This document shows, piece by piece, positions 38,128-46,754 of a stretch of 64,000 bases of DNA (position 1 is its first letter; each line of letters begins with the position of its first letter). The notes under the pieces are model-generated. The model made no database searches. It saw only the letters and a list, made by a program, of their open reading frames with translations, and was not told the origin of the DNA. The stretch is from Cellvibrio sp. GTDB lineage: Bacteria > Pseudomonadota > Gammaproteobacteria > Pseudomonadales > Cellvibrionaceae. Location of the stretch: positions 245,001 to 309,000 of the forward strand of contig JADJRD010000002.1 in assembly GCA_016712405.1 (NCBI GenBank), written 5' to 3'. The position numbers and the translations under genes were made by a program.

Positions 38128-38514
38128 ATGCGTCATCGTTTAAGTGGCCGTCAACTCGGTCGTAATGCTTCTCATCGTAAAGCCATGTTCCGCAATATGT
38201 CGGCATCATTGGTTGAACACGAATTAATTAAAACTACTTTGCCAAAAGCAAAAGAACTCCGTCGTGTGATAGAGCCTCTGATTACTTTAGCTAAAGTAGA
38301 TTCTGTTGCTAACCGTCGTTTAGCTTTCGCCCGTCTGCGTAGCAAAGAAGCGGTAGGTAAATTATTTAGCCAATTAGGCCAACGTTACCAAGCACGTCCA
38401 GGTGGATATGTTCGCATTCTGAAATGCGGTTTCCGTGCTGGCGACAAAGCACCAATGGCTTATGTTGAATTGGTTGATCGTCCAGTAGATGCTGTTGCGG
38501 TTGATGCTGAATAG
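38128..38514 (+). CDS. rplQ: 50S ribosomal protein L17
   Basis: 50S protein near the tunnel exit. It has 128 residues: MRHRLSGRQLGRNASHRKAM, LIKTTLPKAKELRRVIEPLI, and GGYVRILKCGFRAGDKAPMA. It is last gene of the alpha operon, separated from rpoA by an unusually long 125-nt spacer with a strong hairpin. Confidence 0.98.
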   Translation: MRHRLSGRQLGRNASHRKAMFRNMSASLVEHELIKTTLPKAKELRRVIEPLITLAKVDSVANRRLAFARLRSKEAVGKLFSQLGQRYQARPGGYVRILKCGFRAGDKAPMAYVELVDRPVDAVAVDAE

Positions 38515-38533
38515 TTTTGCTGTTAGAAGTTAA

Positions 38534-38567
38534 AAAACGCCAAACCAAAAGTTTGGCGTTTTTTTTT
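38534..38567 (+). terminator. terminator after rplQ
   Basis: Stem AAAACGCCAAAC / GTTTGGCGTTTT with a 5-nt loop is followed by a long T-run. It ends the ribosomal protein superoperon. Confidence 0.93.
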
Positions 38568-38604
38568 GAAATTTTTAAAGGTCAAGTAATTAGGAGTTAG
38601 GAGA

Positions 38605-39111
38605 GTGATTGTTCGAGATTGTGAAGAAGCCGATATTGATCCTGTCACTCAAATTTATAACCACTACATCAAATACACCACAATCACGTTTGAAGAAGTG
38701 GAAATTAATCCGACAGAAATGGCTGTGCGAATCAAAAATATTCAATCACTTTTTCCCTTTCTGATTTGTGAAGATAAGGGCGTTATTGTTGGATATGCTT
38801 ATGCAAGCAAATGGCAAGATAGATCCGCCTATAGGCATACGGCAGAAGTGACGATTTATTTACATCCAGATCATTTGGGTAAAAAATTCGGACAGCAACT
38901 TTATGCTGAATTATTTAATCAGTTACAGCAAAAAAACGTTCGTGTGCTTCTTGCTTGCATCGCTACGCCAAATCCTGCCAGCGCTGCATTACATGAAAAA
39001 TTTGGGTTTAAGCAGGTGGCTGAATTTAAAGAGGTTGGATATAAATTTAATCAGTGGCTGGATGTGGGCTATTGGTCGAAATCTCTCAGTTTGAATGTGG
39101 AAAAATCGTGA
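38605..39111 (+). CDS. GNAT N-acetyltransferase, phosphinothricin/methionine-sulfoximine type
   Basis: A 168-residue single-domain GNAT. The N-terminus IVRDCEEADIDPVTQIYNHYI and the segment TTITFEEVEI are typical of the Pat/MnaT branch, which acetylates phosphinothricin or methionine sulfone-like amino acids. The acetyl-CoA loop is HPDHLGKKFGQQL near residue 92, and NPASAALHEKFGF is the C-terminal GNAT motif. It starts at GTG 38605 after SD AGGAG. The stop overlaps the rlmA GTG start, so the two may be co-translated. The true substrate is unknown. Confidence 0.85.
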   Translation: MIVRDCEEADIDPVTQIYNHYIKYTTITFEEVEINPTEMAVRIKNIQSLFPFLICEDKGVIVGYAYASKWQDRSAYRHTAEVTIYLHPDHLGKKFGQQLYAELFNQLQQKNVRVLLACIATPNPASAALHEKFGFKQVAEFKEVGYKFNQWLDVGYWSKSLSLNVEKS

Positions 39112-39917
39112 AAGAATTGCGCTGCCCGATTTGTCATTCTGCGTTTCAAGAAAATCTTCAGGGTTTGGTCTGTGCTAATCGACACCAATTCGATCGATCA
39201 AAAGAAGGCTATTTCAATTTATTGCCGGTACAGAATAAAAATTCTTTAACGCCGGGCGATACCAAAGAACAATTAAAAGCAAGGCGTGAATTTTTACAAG
39301 CTGGTTTTTTTAACCCGCTCCATTCAAAGATTCTATCCTTGATTGATGCATCATCCAAATCAGTGTTAGATCTGGGTTGCGGAGAAGGATACTTCACCCG
39401 TGCATTAGCCGCTCATCTACCTTATGCAGAAATTTATGGTGTTGATATAGCGAAAGCAGGAATGGCAATGGCTGCAAGATCCGCGAAATCATTACCCAAT
39501 ATTACGCACTTGGTTGCTTCCAATTTTGATCTGCCATTACAGGATCAATCTATGGATGTAATTCTTCGTGTGCTGGCGCCGAGTAAGGACAGTGAATTAC
39601 AACGAGTGTTAAAGCCCGATGGTAAATTACTAATAGTCATTCCGGGTGAACAACATCTGATTGAACTACGCAAGAAAATCTATCCAGAAATTCGTCCGTT
39701 ACAACCGCGACCTGAAGTGGAAAATTTTATGTTGAAAGATGAATACAATGTTAGCTTCAAGCTTGAAATTAATGATCTGAATCCGTTGCAGTCACTATTG
39801 GATATGACTCCATTCGCTTGGAAACTAAATCAGCAGAAAAAAGATTTAATATTGTCTTCTCAGTTAAATGATTCGGCTGACTTTTCAATTGGTGTATATG
39901 AAAAGATCAGCATTTAA
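39108..39917 (+). CDS. rlmA: 23S rRNA (guanine-N1)-methyltransferase RlmA
   Basis: Methylates a domain II guanine (G745 in E. coli) of 23S rRNA using SAM. An N-terminal zinc motif CPICHSAF plus CANRHQFD is followed by the Rossmann methyltransferase core with DLGCGEGYFTRAL near residue 86. The VLRVLAPS segment and PEIRPLQPRPEV are typical of RlmA. The 269-residue length matches E. coli RlmA. GTG 39108 is chosen because KELRCPICHS is the family N-terminus. It overlaps the upstream GNAT by four bases and the convergent deacetylase by four. Confidence 0.93.
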   Translation: MKELRCPICHSAFQENLQGLVCANRHQFDRSKEGYFNLLPVQNKNSLTPGDTKEQLKARREFLQAGFFNPLHSKILSLIDASSKSVLDLGCGEGYFTRALAAHLPYAEIYGVDIAKAGMAMAARSAKSLPNITHLVASNFDLPLQDQSMDVILRVLAPSKDSELQRVLKPDGKLLIVIPGEQHLIELRKKIYPEIRPLQPRPEVENFMLKDEYNVSFKLEINDLNPLQSLLDMTPFAWKLNQQKKDLILSSQLNDSADFSIGVYEKISI

Positions 39918-40831
39918 ATCTTTCCAAAGTCATCAATATGAATTGTTTTTTGAATCTCAACACTGCCTAAACTTTCACTAATGGTTCCGAATTTAAAATC
40001 GGAGATCATTCGTTCGAGTCGTGGCAAGCAACGATGTAGGTTGGTGTAGTGGCGGAAATTGCTGAACCAGGTGGCGTTGGGGACGCGGGGTTGGTCGGGG
40101 TCGATTTCCCAAGGGTGCAGATAAAAAATTTGCGGCTTGGTTTGATTCAGGCTGGCGATTTCAAATAACCAGCGCGAAACGAAATAAGGATATTGACGGA
40201 AATAACCACCGCCGGCTGCGGGCACTGACTGGCCTAATACTTTTGCAGTGGTGAGGGGGAATTCGGTGATGATTTTTCCTTGGCGGGTACCAATTTTGTA
40301 GGGTTCTTCGGGGCTACCAGGAATGCCGTAGTTATCATGTCGTGTCGGGAAAATACTGGAGTCCCAAGTGAATCCCAATTCTGCCAATGTTTCAAGTGCC
40401 CACAAAGAATTGCGAGTGATTGAATAACTGGCAGCGCGATAACCTGTGATCGGTTGTTGAATTAAATCTTCAAGAATCTGTTTTGATTTCGCGGTTTCTT
40501 CGCGAAATACTTTTGGATCTTGTTTGTAAATTAATTGATGGCTGTATCCGTGTGATGCAATTTCATGACCTTGCGCATGAATGCGTTTGATTAATTCAGG
40601 ATAACGCTCGGCAACCCAACCTAAAATAAAAAATGTAATTTTGATTTTGTTGCGTTCAAATAGGCCAACAAGCGTATTGGTGTTTTGCTCAACGCGACAA
40701 GGCCAGCTATCCCATGTATTGGGATCAATCACTTTATTAAACGCAGCAACGTGAAAATAATCTTCCACGTCTACCGTCATAGCATGAGTGACTTTTTTAA
40801 CTGACATTTGTGTCTGTTTGGTGTTTTGCAT
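39914..40831 (-). CDS. polysaccharide deacetylase, XrtA/PEP-CTERM locus type (DUF3473)
   Basis: NodB-fold deacetylase expected to remove N-acetyl groups from a hexosamine polymer. The N-terminus HAMTVDVEDYFHVAAF is the signature of the exosortase-A locus family (TIGR03006 type). It also has the metal-binding EIASHGYSHQ, TGYRAASYSI, and the C-terminal DUF3473 part with YLHPWEID. It has 305 residues and no signal peptide. It overlaps the upstream dehydrogenase by one base (TGATG), so the two form a minus-strand pair opposed to the main cluster. Confidence 0.9.
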   Translation of the reverse strand: MQNTKQTQMSVKKVTHAMTVDVEDYFHVAAFNKVIDPNTWDSWPCRVEQNTNTLVGLFERNKIKITFFILGWVAERYPELIKRIHAQGHEIASHGYSHQLIYKQDPKVFREETAKSKQILEDLIQQPITGYRAASYSITRNSLWALETLAELGFTWDSSIFPTRHDNYGIPGSPEEPYKIGTRQGKIITEFPLTTAKVLGQSVPAAGGGYFRQYPYFVSRWLFEIASLNQTKPQIFYLHPWEIDPDQPRVPNATWFSNFRHYTNLHRCLPRLERMISDFKFGTISESLGSVEIQKTIHIDDFGKI

Positions 40832-42105
40832 CAGAGTCGCGCGTCCACGTCTGATTTTGGCAGTACATGTTTCACATCAAACAGCACGTGATTGGTTTTA
40901 CCCAAAGCGCGAATACCTTTTGCACCCAATTCTTTAAATTGATTGTGCGCAACACAAATAATGATCGCATCGTAAGTATTTTTTTCAGGTGCGCTAATCA
41001 AATCCAAACCATATTCATGATGGGCTTCTGCTGCATCAGCCCAAGGATCGTAAATATCAACCAAAGTATTATAAGTTTTCATTTCCTGAATGATGTCGAT
41101 AACACCGGTGTTGCGTAAATCCGGGCAGTTTTCTTTAAAGGTCAATCCCATGATCAACACGCGCGCATCCACCACTTGCGATTTGCGTTTGGTCATCATC
41201 TTCACCACTGAATCTGCAACAAAAGATCCCATGGCATTGTTGACGCGACGACCGGAAAGAATCACTTCAGGGTAATAACCCACTTGTTGTGCTTTGTGGG
41301 TCAAATAATAAGGATCAACGCTGATGCAGTGTCCACCAACCAAACCCGGACGGAAAGGTAGGAAGTTCCACTTGGTACCAGCGGCTTCCAATACTTCCAA
41401 AGTGTCTATGCCGATGCGGTGGAAAATCAGTGCTAATTCATTCACCAATGCAATATTCAAATCGCGTTGGGTGTTTTCAATGACTTTTGCGGCTTCGGCG
41501 ACTTTAATGCTGCCGGCTTTGTGAGTGCCTACTACCACTATTTTGCGATAGAGCCGATCGACATATTCAGCGACTTCGGGGGTGGAACCAGAAGTGATTT
41601 TAATGATGTTATGAACGCGGCGCTGCTTGTCGCCCGGGTTAATTCGCTCGGGACTATAACCCGCAAAAAAGCCCTCATTGAATTTTAGGCCTGAAACTTG
41701 CTCTATGATCGGAATGCAAACTTCCTCGGTGCAACCGGGGTAAACGGTTGACTCATAAATCACGATGGAATTCTTTTTTAACACTCTACCCAAAAGTGCG
41801 GATGCCTTTTCAAGCGGGGTTAAATCGGGTTGATGACTGGCATCAATTGGTGTGGGTACTGTGACTATATAGATATCACAGTCTTTGATATCCGCTTCAT
41901 TGGTGGTGTAGCTCAGGGATTTGGGCTCGTTAAGCTCTTCGGTAGAAAGCTCAAGGGTGCTATCAATTCCCTGACGAAGGGCATCAACTCTTTGTGAGTT
42001 AATATCAAAGCCAAGGGTGTCGATTTTTTTTCCAAATTCGACGGCGAGCGGAAGGCCGACATAGCCCAAGCCGATAATGCACAATCTAGGATTTGCAGGG
42101 AACAT
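40831..42105 (-). CDS. UDP-N-acetylhexosamine 6-dehydrogenase (TviB/WbpO type)
   Basis: NAD-dependent oxidation of UDP-GlcNAc or UDP-GalNAc to the uronic acid, which supplies HexNAcA precursors for surface polysaccharide. It has 424 residues. The Rossmann motif IIGLGYVGLPLAVEFG is at about 9-24, and STVYPGCTEEVC is further on. The catalytic cysteine is in GGHCISVDPYYL near 257, and LTFKENCPDLRNT is the C-terminal domain motif. ATG 42105 follows SD AGGAA. The NAD-binding start and catalytic loop resemble the Vi-antigen enzyme TviB more than UDP-glucose dehydrogenase, but the exact substrate is inferred. Confidence 0.9.
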   Translation of the reverse strand: MFPANPRLCIIGLGYVGLPLAVEFGKKIDTLGFDINSQRVDALRQGIDSTLELSTEELNEPKSLSYTTNEADIKDCDIYIVTVPTPIDASHQPDLTPLEKASALLGRVLKKNSIVIYESTVYPGCTEEVCIPIIEQVSGLKFNEGFFAGYSPERINPGDKQRRVHNIIKITSGSTPEVAEYVDRLYRKIVVVGTHKAGSIKVAEAAKVIENTQRDLNIALVNELALIFHRIGIDTLEVLEAAGTKWNFLPFRPGLVGGHCISVDPYYLTHKAQQVGYYPEVILSGRRVNNAMGSFVADSVVKMMTKRKSQVVDARVLIMGLTFKENCPDLRNTGVIDIIQEMKTYNTLVDIYDPWADAAEAHHEYGLDLISAPEKNTYDAIIICVAHNQFKELGAKGIRALGKTNHVLFDVKHVLPKSDVDARL

Positions 42106-42218
42106 AAAGAATTCCTGTTAGTAAGTGTTTCCAAGGGTTGCAAAGGTATCACATCTTAATGATATTTTTCGACGTCAACTCTGGATGTTTAACTTCGGGT
42201 ATTTATATTAAAACCCGC

Positions 42219-42224
42219 TATAAT
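42219..42224 (+). promoter_or_regulatory. possible -10 element of the exopolysaccharide operon
   Basis: A consensus TATAAT lies in the 185-bp divergent spacer, 66 bp before the first sugar transferase codon. No good -35 is seen at 16-18 bp, so it may depend on an activator or not be real. Confidence 0.4.
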
Positions 42225-42290
42225 CGCCCAGCTCGAAACAGAAGGCACTGTTTTGCTGCCGATTAAAACTTTAATCCTTAGGAGTCGGGT

Positions 42291-43694
42291 TTGTCTTACA
42301 TTCGTGTTAATAAACAATATGTACATCTCCCATATTTATATTTGGCAATCATTGAGGCTGCCAGTTTGGTTTTTGCGTTGGCATTGGCATATCGAGTCGT
42401 TGAGCGTCTCAATCCCGCCTCAGACTTTTCAGGCGTGCCTGCGGCCTATATTATTTTTGTTGTGGTGTTGACCTGCAGTAGTTTGGCTATGGGTGTGTAT
42501 TCCTCTTTGGTAAGAGAGGGATTGGTTAATATGCTATTGCGAACATCTGTTAGCTTCTTTTTGCTATCCAGTACGGCGTTGTTCCTGATCGATTTGGTGA
42601 CTGTTGAGACGTTATTTGGACAGCGATTAATTTTTTGGTCGATCGTATTGGCAACTTTTGTCATTTCAATTATTCGTTGGATATTTATTCGTGTGGTTGA
42701 TGTCAAGCAAGTGCGACGACGAGTTGTTTTTTATGGTGCTGGGGCCAGGGCGAAAAAATTATTAGGTGAACTATTACCTCATTCCGATAGTTTGGCGATT
42801 GATATATTTGCTTGCGTGCCGAGCGCACAGGAAGATGTGCAGGTTACCGAGACATTGGTGTTGCCAGAGCCACAAGATTGGGTTGAGTTTGTCAAAAAAA
42901 ACGAAATTTCAGAAATTGTGATTACGCCTGATGATAGGCGTCGCACCTCGGGTGAGGCATTCCCCTTGAGCCAGTTTCTGGATTGCAAATTAATGGGTAT
43001 TCCTTCTGTTTATGCGCAAGGCTTTTATGAAAGAGAAATGGGTTTAATCGATGTGCAGCTGCTTCAGCCGGGATGGATGCTTTATTCAGATGGATTTAAT
43101 TTCTCTCACAGTTCTTTAATGGCCAAACGAATTTTCGATCTTGTTTTGGCCAGTGTTTTTTTATGTCTGCTTTGGCCATTTATGCTCTTGACTGCGATTG
43201 CAGTTAAACTCGAAAGCAAAGGGCCTGCTCTTTACCATCAGGTTCGAGTGGGTCTGAATGGAAAACAATTTCGTATTTATAAATTTCGCAGCATGCGACA
43301 AGACGCAGAAAAAAACGGCGCTGTATGGGCACAGAAAAATGATAATCGAGTTACCCGTGTTGGAGCGTTTATACGCAATACTCGTTTAGATGAGTTGCCT
43401 CAAATATACAATGTGTTAGTGGGTCAAATGAGTTTTGTTGGTCCGAGGCCAGAACGCCCGGAATTCGTGAAAAGCCTATCCGAGCAGATTCCTTATTACG
43501 AAATGCGTCACAAAGTTAAACCCGGTCTCATGGGTTGGGCACAACTAAAATATCCCTATGGTGCTTCGGTTGAAGATGCCAAAAACAAATTGCAATACGA
43601 TTTGTATTACACCAAAAATCACAGTTTCATGATGGATATTTTGATCATGATTCAAACAGTGGAAATTATTCTTTTAGGCAAAGGCGTTCATTAA
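42291..43694 (+). CDS. undecaprenyl-phosphate sugar phosphotransferase, XrtA locus type (EpsB/WcaJ-like)
   Basis: Starts polysaccharide repeat units by moving a sugar phosphate to undecaprenyl phosphate. It has 467 residues. Four or five N-terminal membrane segments are followed by a CoA-binding-like Rossmann part (VVFYGAGARAKKLLGEL near 145) and then the bacterial sugar-transferase domain. In that domain, KRIFDLVLASVFLCLLWPFM is the re-entrant helix and YKFRSMRQDAEKNGAVWAQ the catalytic motif. RLDELPQIYNVLVGQMSFVGPRPERPEF and YYTKNHSFMMDILI are also present. TTG 42291 is the only start with an SD (AGGAG). It heads a + strand operon running to 51635. Confidence 0.9.
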   Translation: MSYIRVNKQYVHLPYLYLAIIEAASLVFALALAYRVVERLNPASDFSGVPAAYIIFVVVLTCSSLAMGVYSSLVREGLVNMLLRTSVSFFLLSSTALFLIDLVTVETLFGQRLIFWSIVLATFVISIIRWIFIRVVDVKQVRRRVVFYGAGARAKKLLGELLPHSDSLAIDIFACVPSAQEDVQVTETLVLPEPQDWVEFVKKNEISEIVITPDDRRRTSGEAFPLSQFLDCKLMGIPSVYAQGFYEREMGLIDVQLLQPGWMLYSDGFNFSHSSLMAKRIFDLVLASVFLCLLWPFMLLTAIAVKLESKGPALYHQVRVGLNGKQFRIYKFRSMRQDAEKNGAVWAQKNDNRVTRVGAFIRNTRLDELPQIYNVLVGQMSFVGPRPERPEFVKSLSEQIPYYEMRHKVKPGLMGWAQLKYPYGASVEDAKNKLQYDLYYTKNHSFMMDILIMIQTVEIILLGKGVH

Positions 43695-43710
43695 ATAACG
43701 GAGTGAAATT

Positions 43711-44329
43711 ATGAAAATAGTTAAATTATTGATCTTGGTTTTGTCGACGGTAGTGTTTGTTGGGTGCTCAGGCGTTAAAAAAGAAAAAATGCCGCCCATA
43801 ATGGAGTCGGCAGTGACCGCAGGCGAATATCGCATTGGTGTCGATGATGCGCTTGATGTCAATGTATGGAAAAACCCAGAATTGAGCATGCAGGTGCGCG
43901 TGCGTCCTGACGGAAAAATTTCAATGCCCTTTGATTGGTGACTTGCCCGCAGCCGATATGACGAGCTCGGAGTTGGCGCAATCAATCGGCAAACAATTAT
44001 CTAACTATGTAAAAAACCCTCAGGTCACAGTAATAGTGTCTAATCCAAGTAGTTCGGATTTTTTGCGTCGTGTTCGTGTTACGGGCGCCGTTAAAAATCC
44101 ACAATCCATTGCCTATCGTGATGGTATGACAGTGTTGGATTTGGTGTTGTTGGCTGGCGGGTTGAATGATTTTGCTTCAGGCAACCGTGCTACGCTTTAT
44201 CGAAAAATTAATGGTACTACTAAGGCTTACCCAATAAAGCTGGATGATTTGATCAACGATGGTGATGTGGACACTAATTACACATTGCAACCATCCGATA
44301 TTGTGAGCGTACCTGAGCGAGTATTTTAA
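43711..44329 (+). CDS. polysaccharide export lipoprotein, Wza-like (frameshifted as sequenced)
   Basis: Periplasmic/outer-membrane export protein. The lipobox VFVGC follows a signal peptide at residues 1-18. The Poly_export domain is YRIGVDDALDVNVWKNPELS and VRVRPDGKISMP. The frame breaks at a TTT run (43930-43932): with TT instead, the reading becomes MPLIGDLPAADMTS and continues through the second part (VTGAVKNPQS, AGGLNDFASGNRA, QPSDIVSVPERVF). One extra T explains the whole lesion. The reconstructed protein is about 205 residues, short like other exosortase-locus export proteins. Downstream genes are intact. Confidence 0.88.
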
Positions 44330-44382
44330 GTTTTACGCGCTGTAGTATTTAGGCGGTTAGGTTACAACATAAGAGAATTTTC

Positions 44383-45900
44383 ATGGATAAAGTCTATCTT
44401 CGCGAACTGTTCGATGCCTTTAAAGCGGAATTAATTCGATTTCGTTTTGTTGTGGTCGTGGCATTTTTAGCTGTTGCTTTCGTGATATTGATTTTGGGTG
44501 TTTTATTGCCAAAAAGTTATACCACCAGTGCGGTGTTGTTTGCTGATGAAAGCAATATTATTGAGCCGCTACTCAAAGGTAATGCTGAGGTGACCAAAAT
44601 TGATCGTTCCGAGAAGGTAAGTCAAATCATCTACACTCGAGCAATATTGTTGGATGTGGGCAAGCGTGCGGGATTGATCAATGATGGAATGTCGGAGCCT
44701 GAGCAATTGCGAATGGTGGATTATATCCGGGGTAGGATTCGGATCGAACGTGAAAGAAGTGAAGATTATTTCAAGCTAACATTTACGGCTAATGATCCCG
44801 ATGCTTCTTTTGAGGTGCTTAATGCAATAGTGGCTGAGTTCATAGAAAATGCGGCTCGAAAAAAACGTGATGAAAGTATGAATGCCTACATGTTTATTGA
44901 TTCACAGGTGCAAATTTACAAAAATAAATTAGAGGCGGCTGAAGAAAAATTAAAAGAGTTTAAATCACAAAATACAGATGGCACAGAGGATCAGGTTAGT
45001 TCACGGCTCGCAAATTTACGCCAAGAAATAGAAACATTAAAAATTAACCTTGAAGAAACTCAAGCCAGAATAAACAGCATTACGCAACAATTGGGGAGCG
45101 AAGGCCAATATTTACAGGCAAAGGGTCAAGCGGATGAGTTGCGGCAAAAAAGGCAGTCTCTAATTGTTCAATTGGAACAGTTACAGTTAAGTTATCAAGA
45201 CAGTTATCCAGATATCATTTCATTGAAATCTCAAATTGCTGAAGTTGATCAATCCATTCAAAAAATGCAAGAGTCAGGTGCAATATTTGGTAGTGGTGAG
45301 AAAGTTGAAAACCCTCTTTATGAAGAATTGCGTAAGCAGCTTTCCGAAGCGGATGTAGAGCTGCGAACGCAAAAAAGACGTATGCAGTCACTGATGAATT
45401 TGCAATCTGAGGAATTGGAGCGTCAAGAACGTATTGCTGCCCGTCAGGCAGAGCTGTCTGAATTGACGCGCGATAACGATGCCAATAGTCGCCTATATGA
45501 TGAAATGTTGCAGAAAAAAGAAGCTGCTCGTTTATCTATGACCCTTGATCAAGAAGGGCAGGGGGTCACTTATCGCGTGCAAGAGTCGCCGGCTTTTCCA
45601 TTGCAGCCCGCAGGGCTTAGGTTCATACACTTGGCAGTAGTAGGGCCACTGCTAGCATTTTTATTTCCAATTGGGTTGTTGATTGCCTACATCATGGTAG
45701 ATCCCCATTTGCGTTCAGCCAGAATCTTACAAAAACAATTGCCTGAGGATGTGAATATGATTGGAGTGATTCCACATTATGACTCTCCTATGGTGCAGCG
45801 TTTGTTGCGAAAAGATGTATTGATGCTTTTAGCTGTGGCCGGAATAGGAATGATTATTTATATCGCCGCTGCTGTCTTTTGGCATTTAACTAAGGGTTAA
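44383..45900 (+). CDS. polysaccharide chain-length determinant (Wzz-like, XrtA locus type)
   Basis: Inner-membrane polysaccharide co-polymerase. It has 505 residues. N-terminal membrane segment at about 22-45, then the Wzz beta/alpha part (YTTSAVLFADESNI). A long periplasmic coiled coil (about 170-400) is rich in Glu, Gln and Lys. A C-terminal membrane part includes FIHLAVVGPLLAFLFP and MLLAVAGIGMIIYIAAAV. There is no kinase domain; the partner follows 13 nt later. The overall form matches the exosortase-associated chain-length family (TIGR03007 type). Confidence 0.88.
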   Translation: MDKVYLRELFDAFKAELIRFRFVVVVAFLAVAFVILILGVLLPKSYTTSAVLFADESNIIEPLLKGNAEVTKIDRSEKVSQIIYTRAILLDVGKRAGLINDGMSEPEQLRMVDYIRGRIRIERERSEDYFKLTFTANDPDASFEVLNAIVAEFIENAARKKRDESMNAYMFIDSQVQIYKNKLEAAEEKLKEFKSQNTDGTEDQVSSRLANLRQEIETLKINLEETQARINSITQQLGSEGQYLQAKGQADELRQKRQSLIVQLEQLQLSYQDSYPDIISLKSQIAEVDQSIQKMQESGAIFGSGEKVENPLYEELRKQLSEADVELRTQKRRMQSLMNLQSEELERQERIAARQAELSELTRDNDANSRLYDEMLQKKEAARLSMTLDQEGQGVTYRVQESPAFPLQPAGLRFIHLAVVGPLLAFLFPIGLLIAYIMVDPHLRSARILQKQLPEDVNMIGVIPHYDSPMVQRLLRKDVLMLLAVAGIGMIIYIAAAVFWHLTKG

Positions 45901-45913
45901 TCAGGTTTCTATT

Positions 45914-46705
45914 ATGGAAAAAAAATCCAAAAACAAATCCCCTATTACATCCTTGACGGATGATTTCAATGATTTAGTTGAATCTTCCGGACAACTAGTC
46001 AAAGAGGCGGTGATGGAGCACAAAAAACATGAGCAAATTAAAAATATTCCAACGCCAGTGTTGTGGTCACACGAAGAGCTTTACGAAAAGAAAATTATTT
46101 TTGCGGGCATGCGGCAGCGAGATTTGTTGAATGCTTTTCGTGAAGTCCGAATTCAATTGCTGCAAAAAAGTAAAACCGACAACATGGTGGTGCTGGTGAC
46201 GTCTGTTGCTCGTACGGGTTCATCCAGTGCGTTTTCGTTTAATTTAGCGGCGACATTTGCGTTGGATCAACACAAAACAGCGTTGTATGTTGATTGTAAT
46301 CCTTATGAATCCGGGGTGGATAAATATGTTCTGGGTGATATCAAATCAGGATTAACGCAGTATCTATCTGGAACATCGCTAGGCTTGGAGGACATTATTT
46401 ATCCTTCGGGCTTGGAGAGATTGCGCATAATTCCTTCTGGGCAAGGGAGCGATTCAGCGGCTGAAATTTTTAACTCCAAGAAAATGCAGTCATTTATCAA
46501 TGAAATTAAATCGCGATATCCCGATCGGTTCATTGTGCTGGATGCCCCATCAGTACAGCAATCTACCGAGGCGCGGATTTTATCTAAATATTGTGATTAC
46601 ACTTTGCTGGTGGTGCCTTTTGGCAAAGCTGTGACGGATGAAGTCTTGGCGGCAGTTGATGTGGTGGGTAAAGAAAAATTTGCCGGTTTTGTTTTTGCTA
46701 GTTAA
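45914..46705 (+). CDS. BY-kinase-like ATPase with degenerate P-loop
   Basis: Usually a P-loop tyrosine autokinase partner of the Wzz-like protein. It has 263 residues. FREVRIQLLQ (about 75-84) matches the oligomerisation motif. Where a Walker A (GxxxxGKS) is expected, residues 96-107 read TSVARTGSSSAF with no GK. The Walker A' aspartate (ALYVDCNP, Asp127) and Walker B (FIVLDAPS) remain. There is no C-terminal tyrosine cluster. It may be a catalytically dead scaffold or regulator. It lies between chain-length and outer-membrane genes, which is where the exosortase-locus kinase (TIGR03018 type) normally sits. Confidence 0.8.
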   Translation: MEKKSKNKSPITSLTDDFNDLVESSGQLVKEAVMEHKKHEQIKNIPTPVLWSHEELYEKKIIFAGMRQRDLLNAFREVRIQLLQKSKTDNMVVLVTSVARTGSSSAFSFNLAATFALDQHKTALYVDCNPYESGVDKYVLGDIKSGLTQYLSGTSLGLEDIIYPSGLERLRIIPSGQGSDSAAEIFNSKKMQSFINEIKSRYPDRFIVLDAPSVQQSTEARILSKYCDYTLLVVPFGKAVTDEVLAAVDVVGKEKFAGFVFAS

Positions 46706-46754
46706 TGCAGAGTGTGGTTTTCATTTTAGGGATTAACAAAATAAGAGCGTTGCT

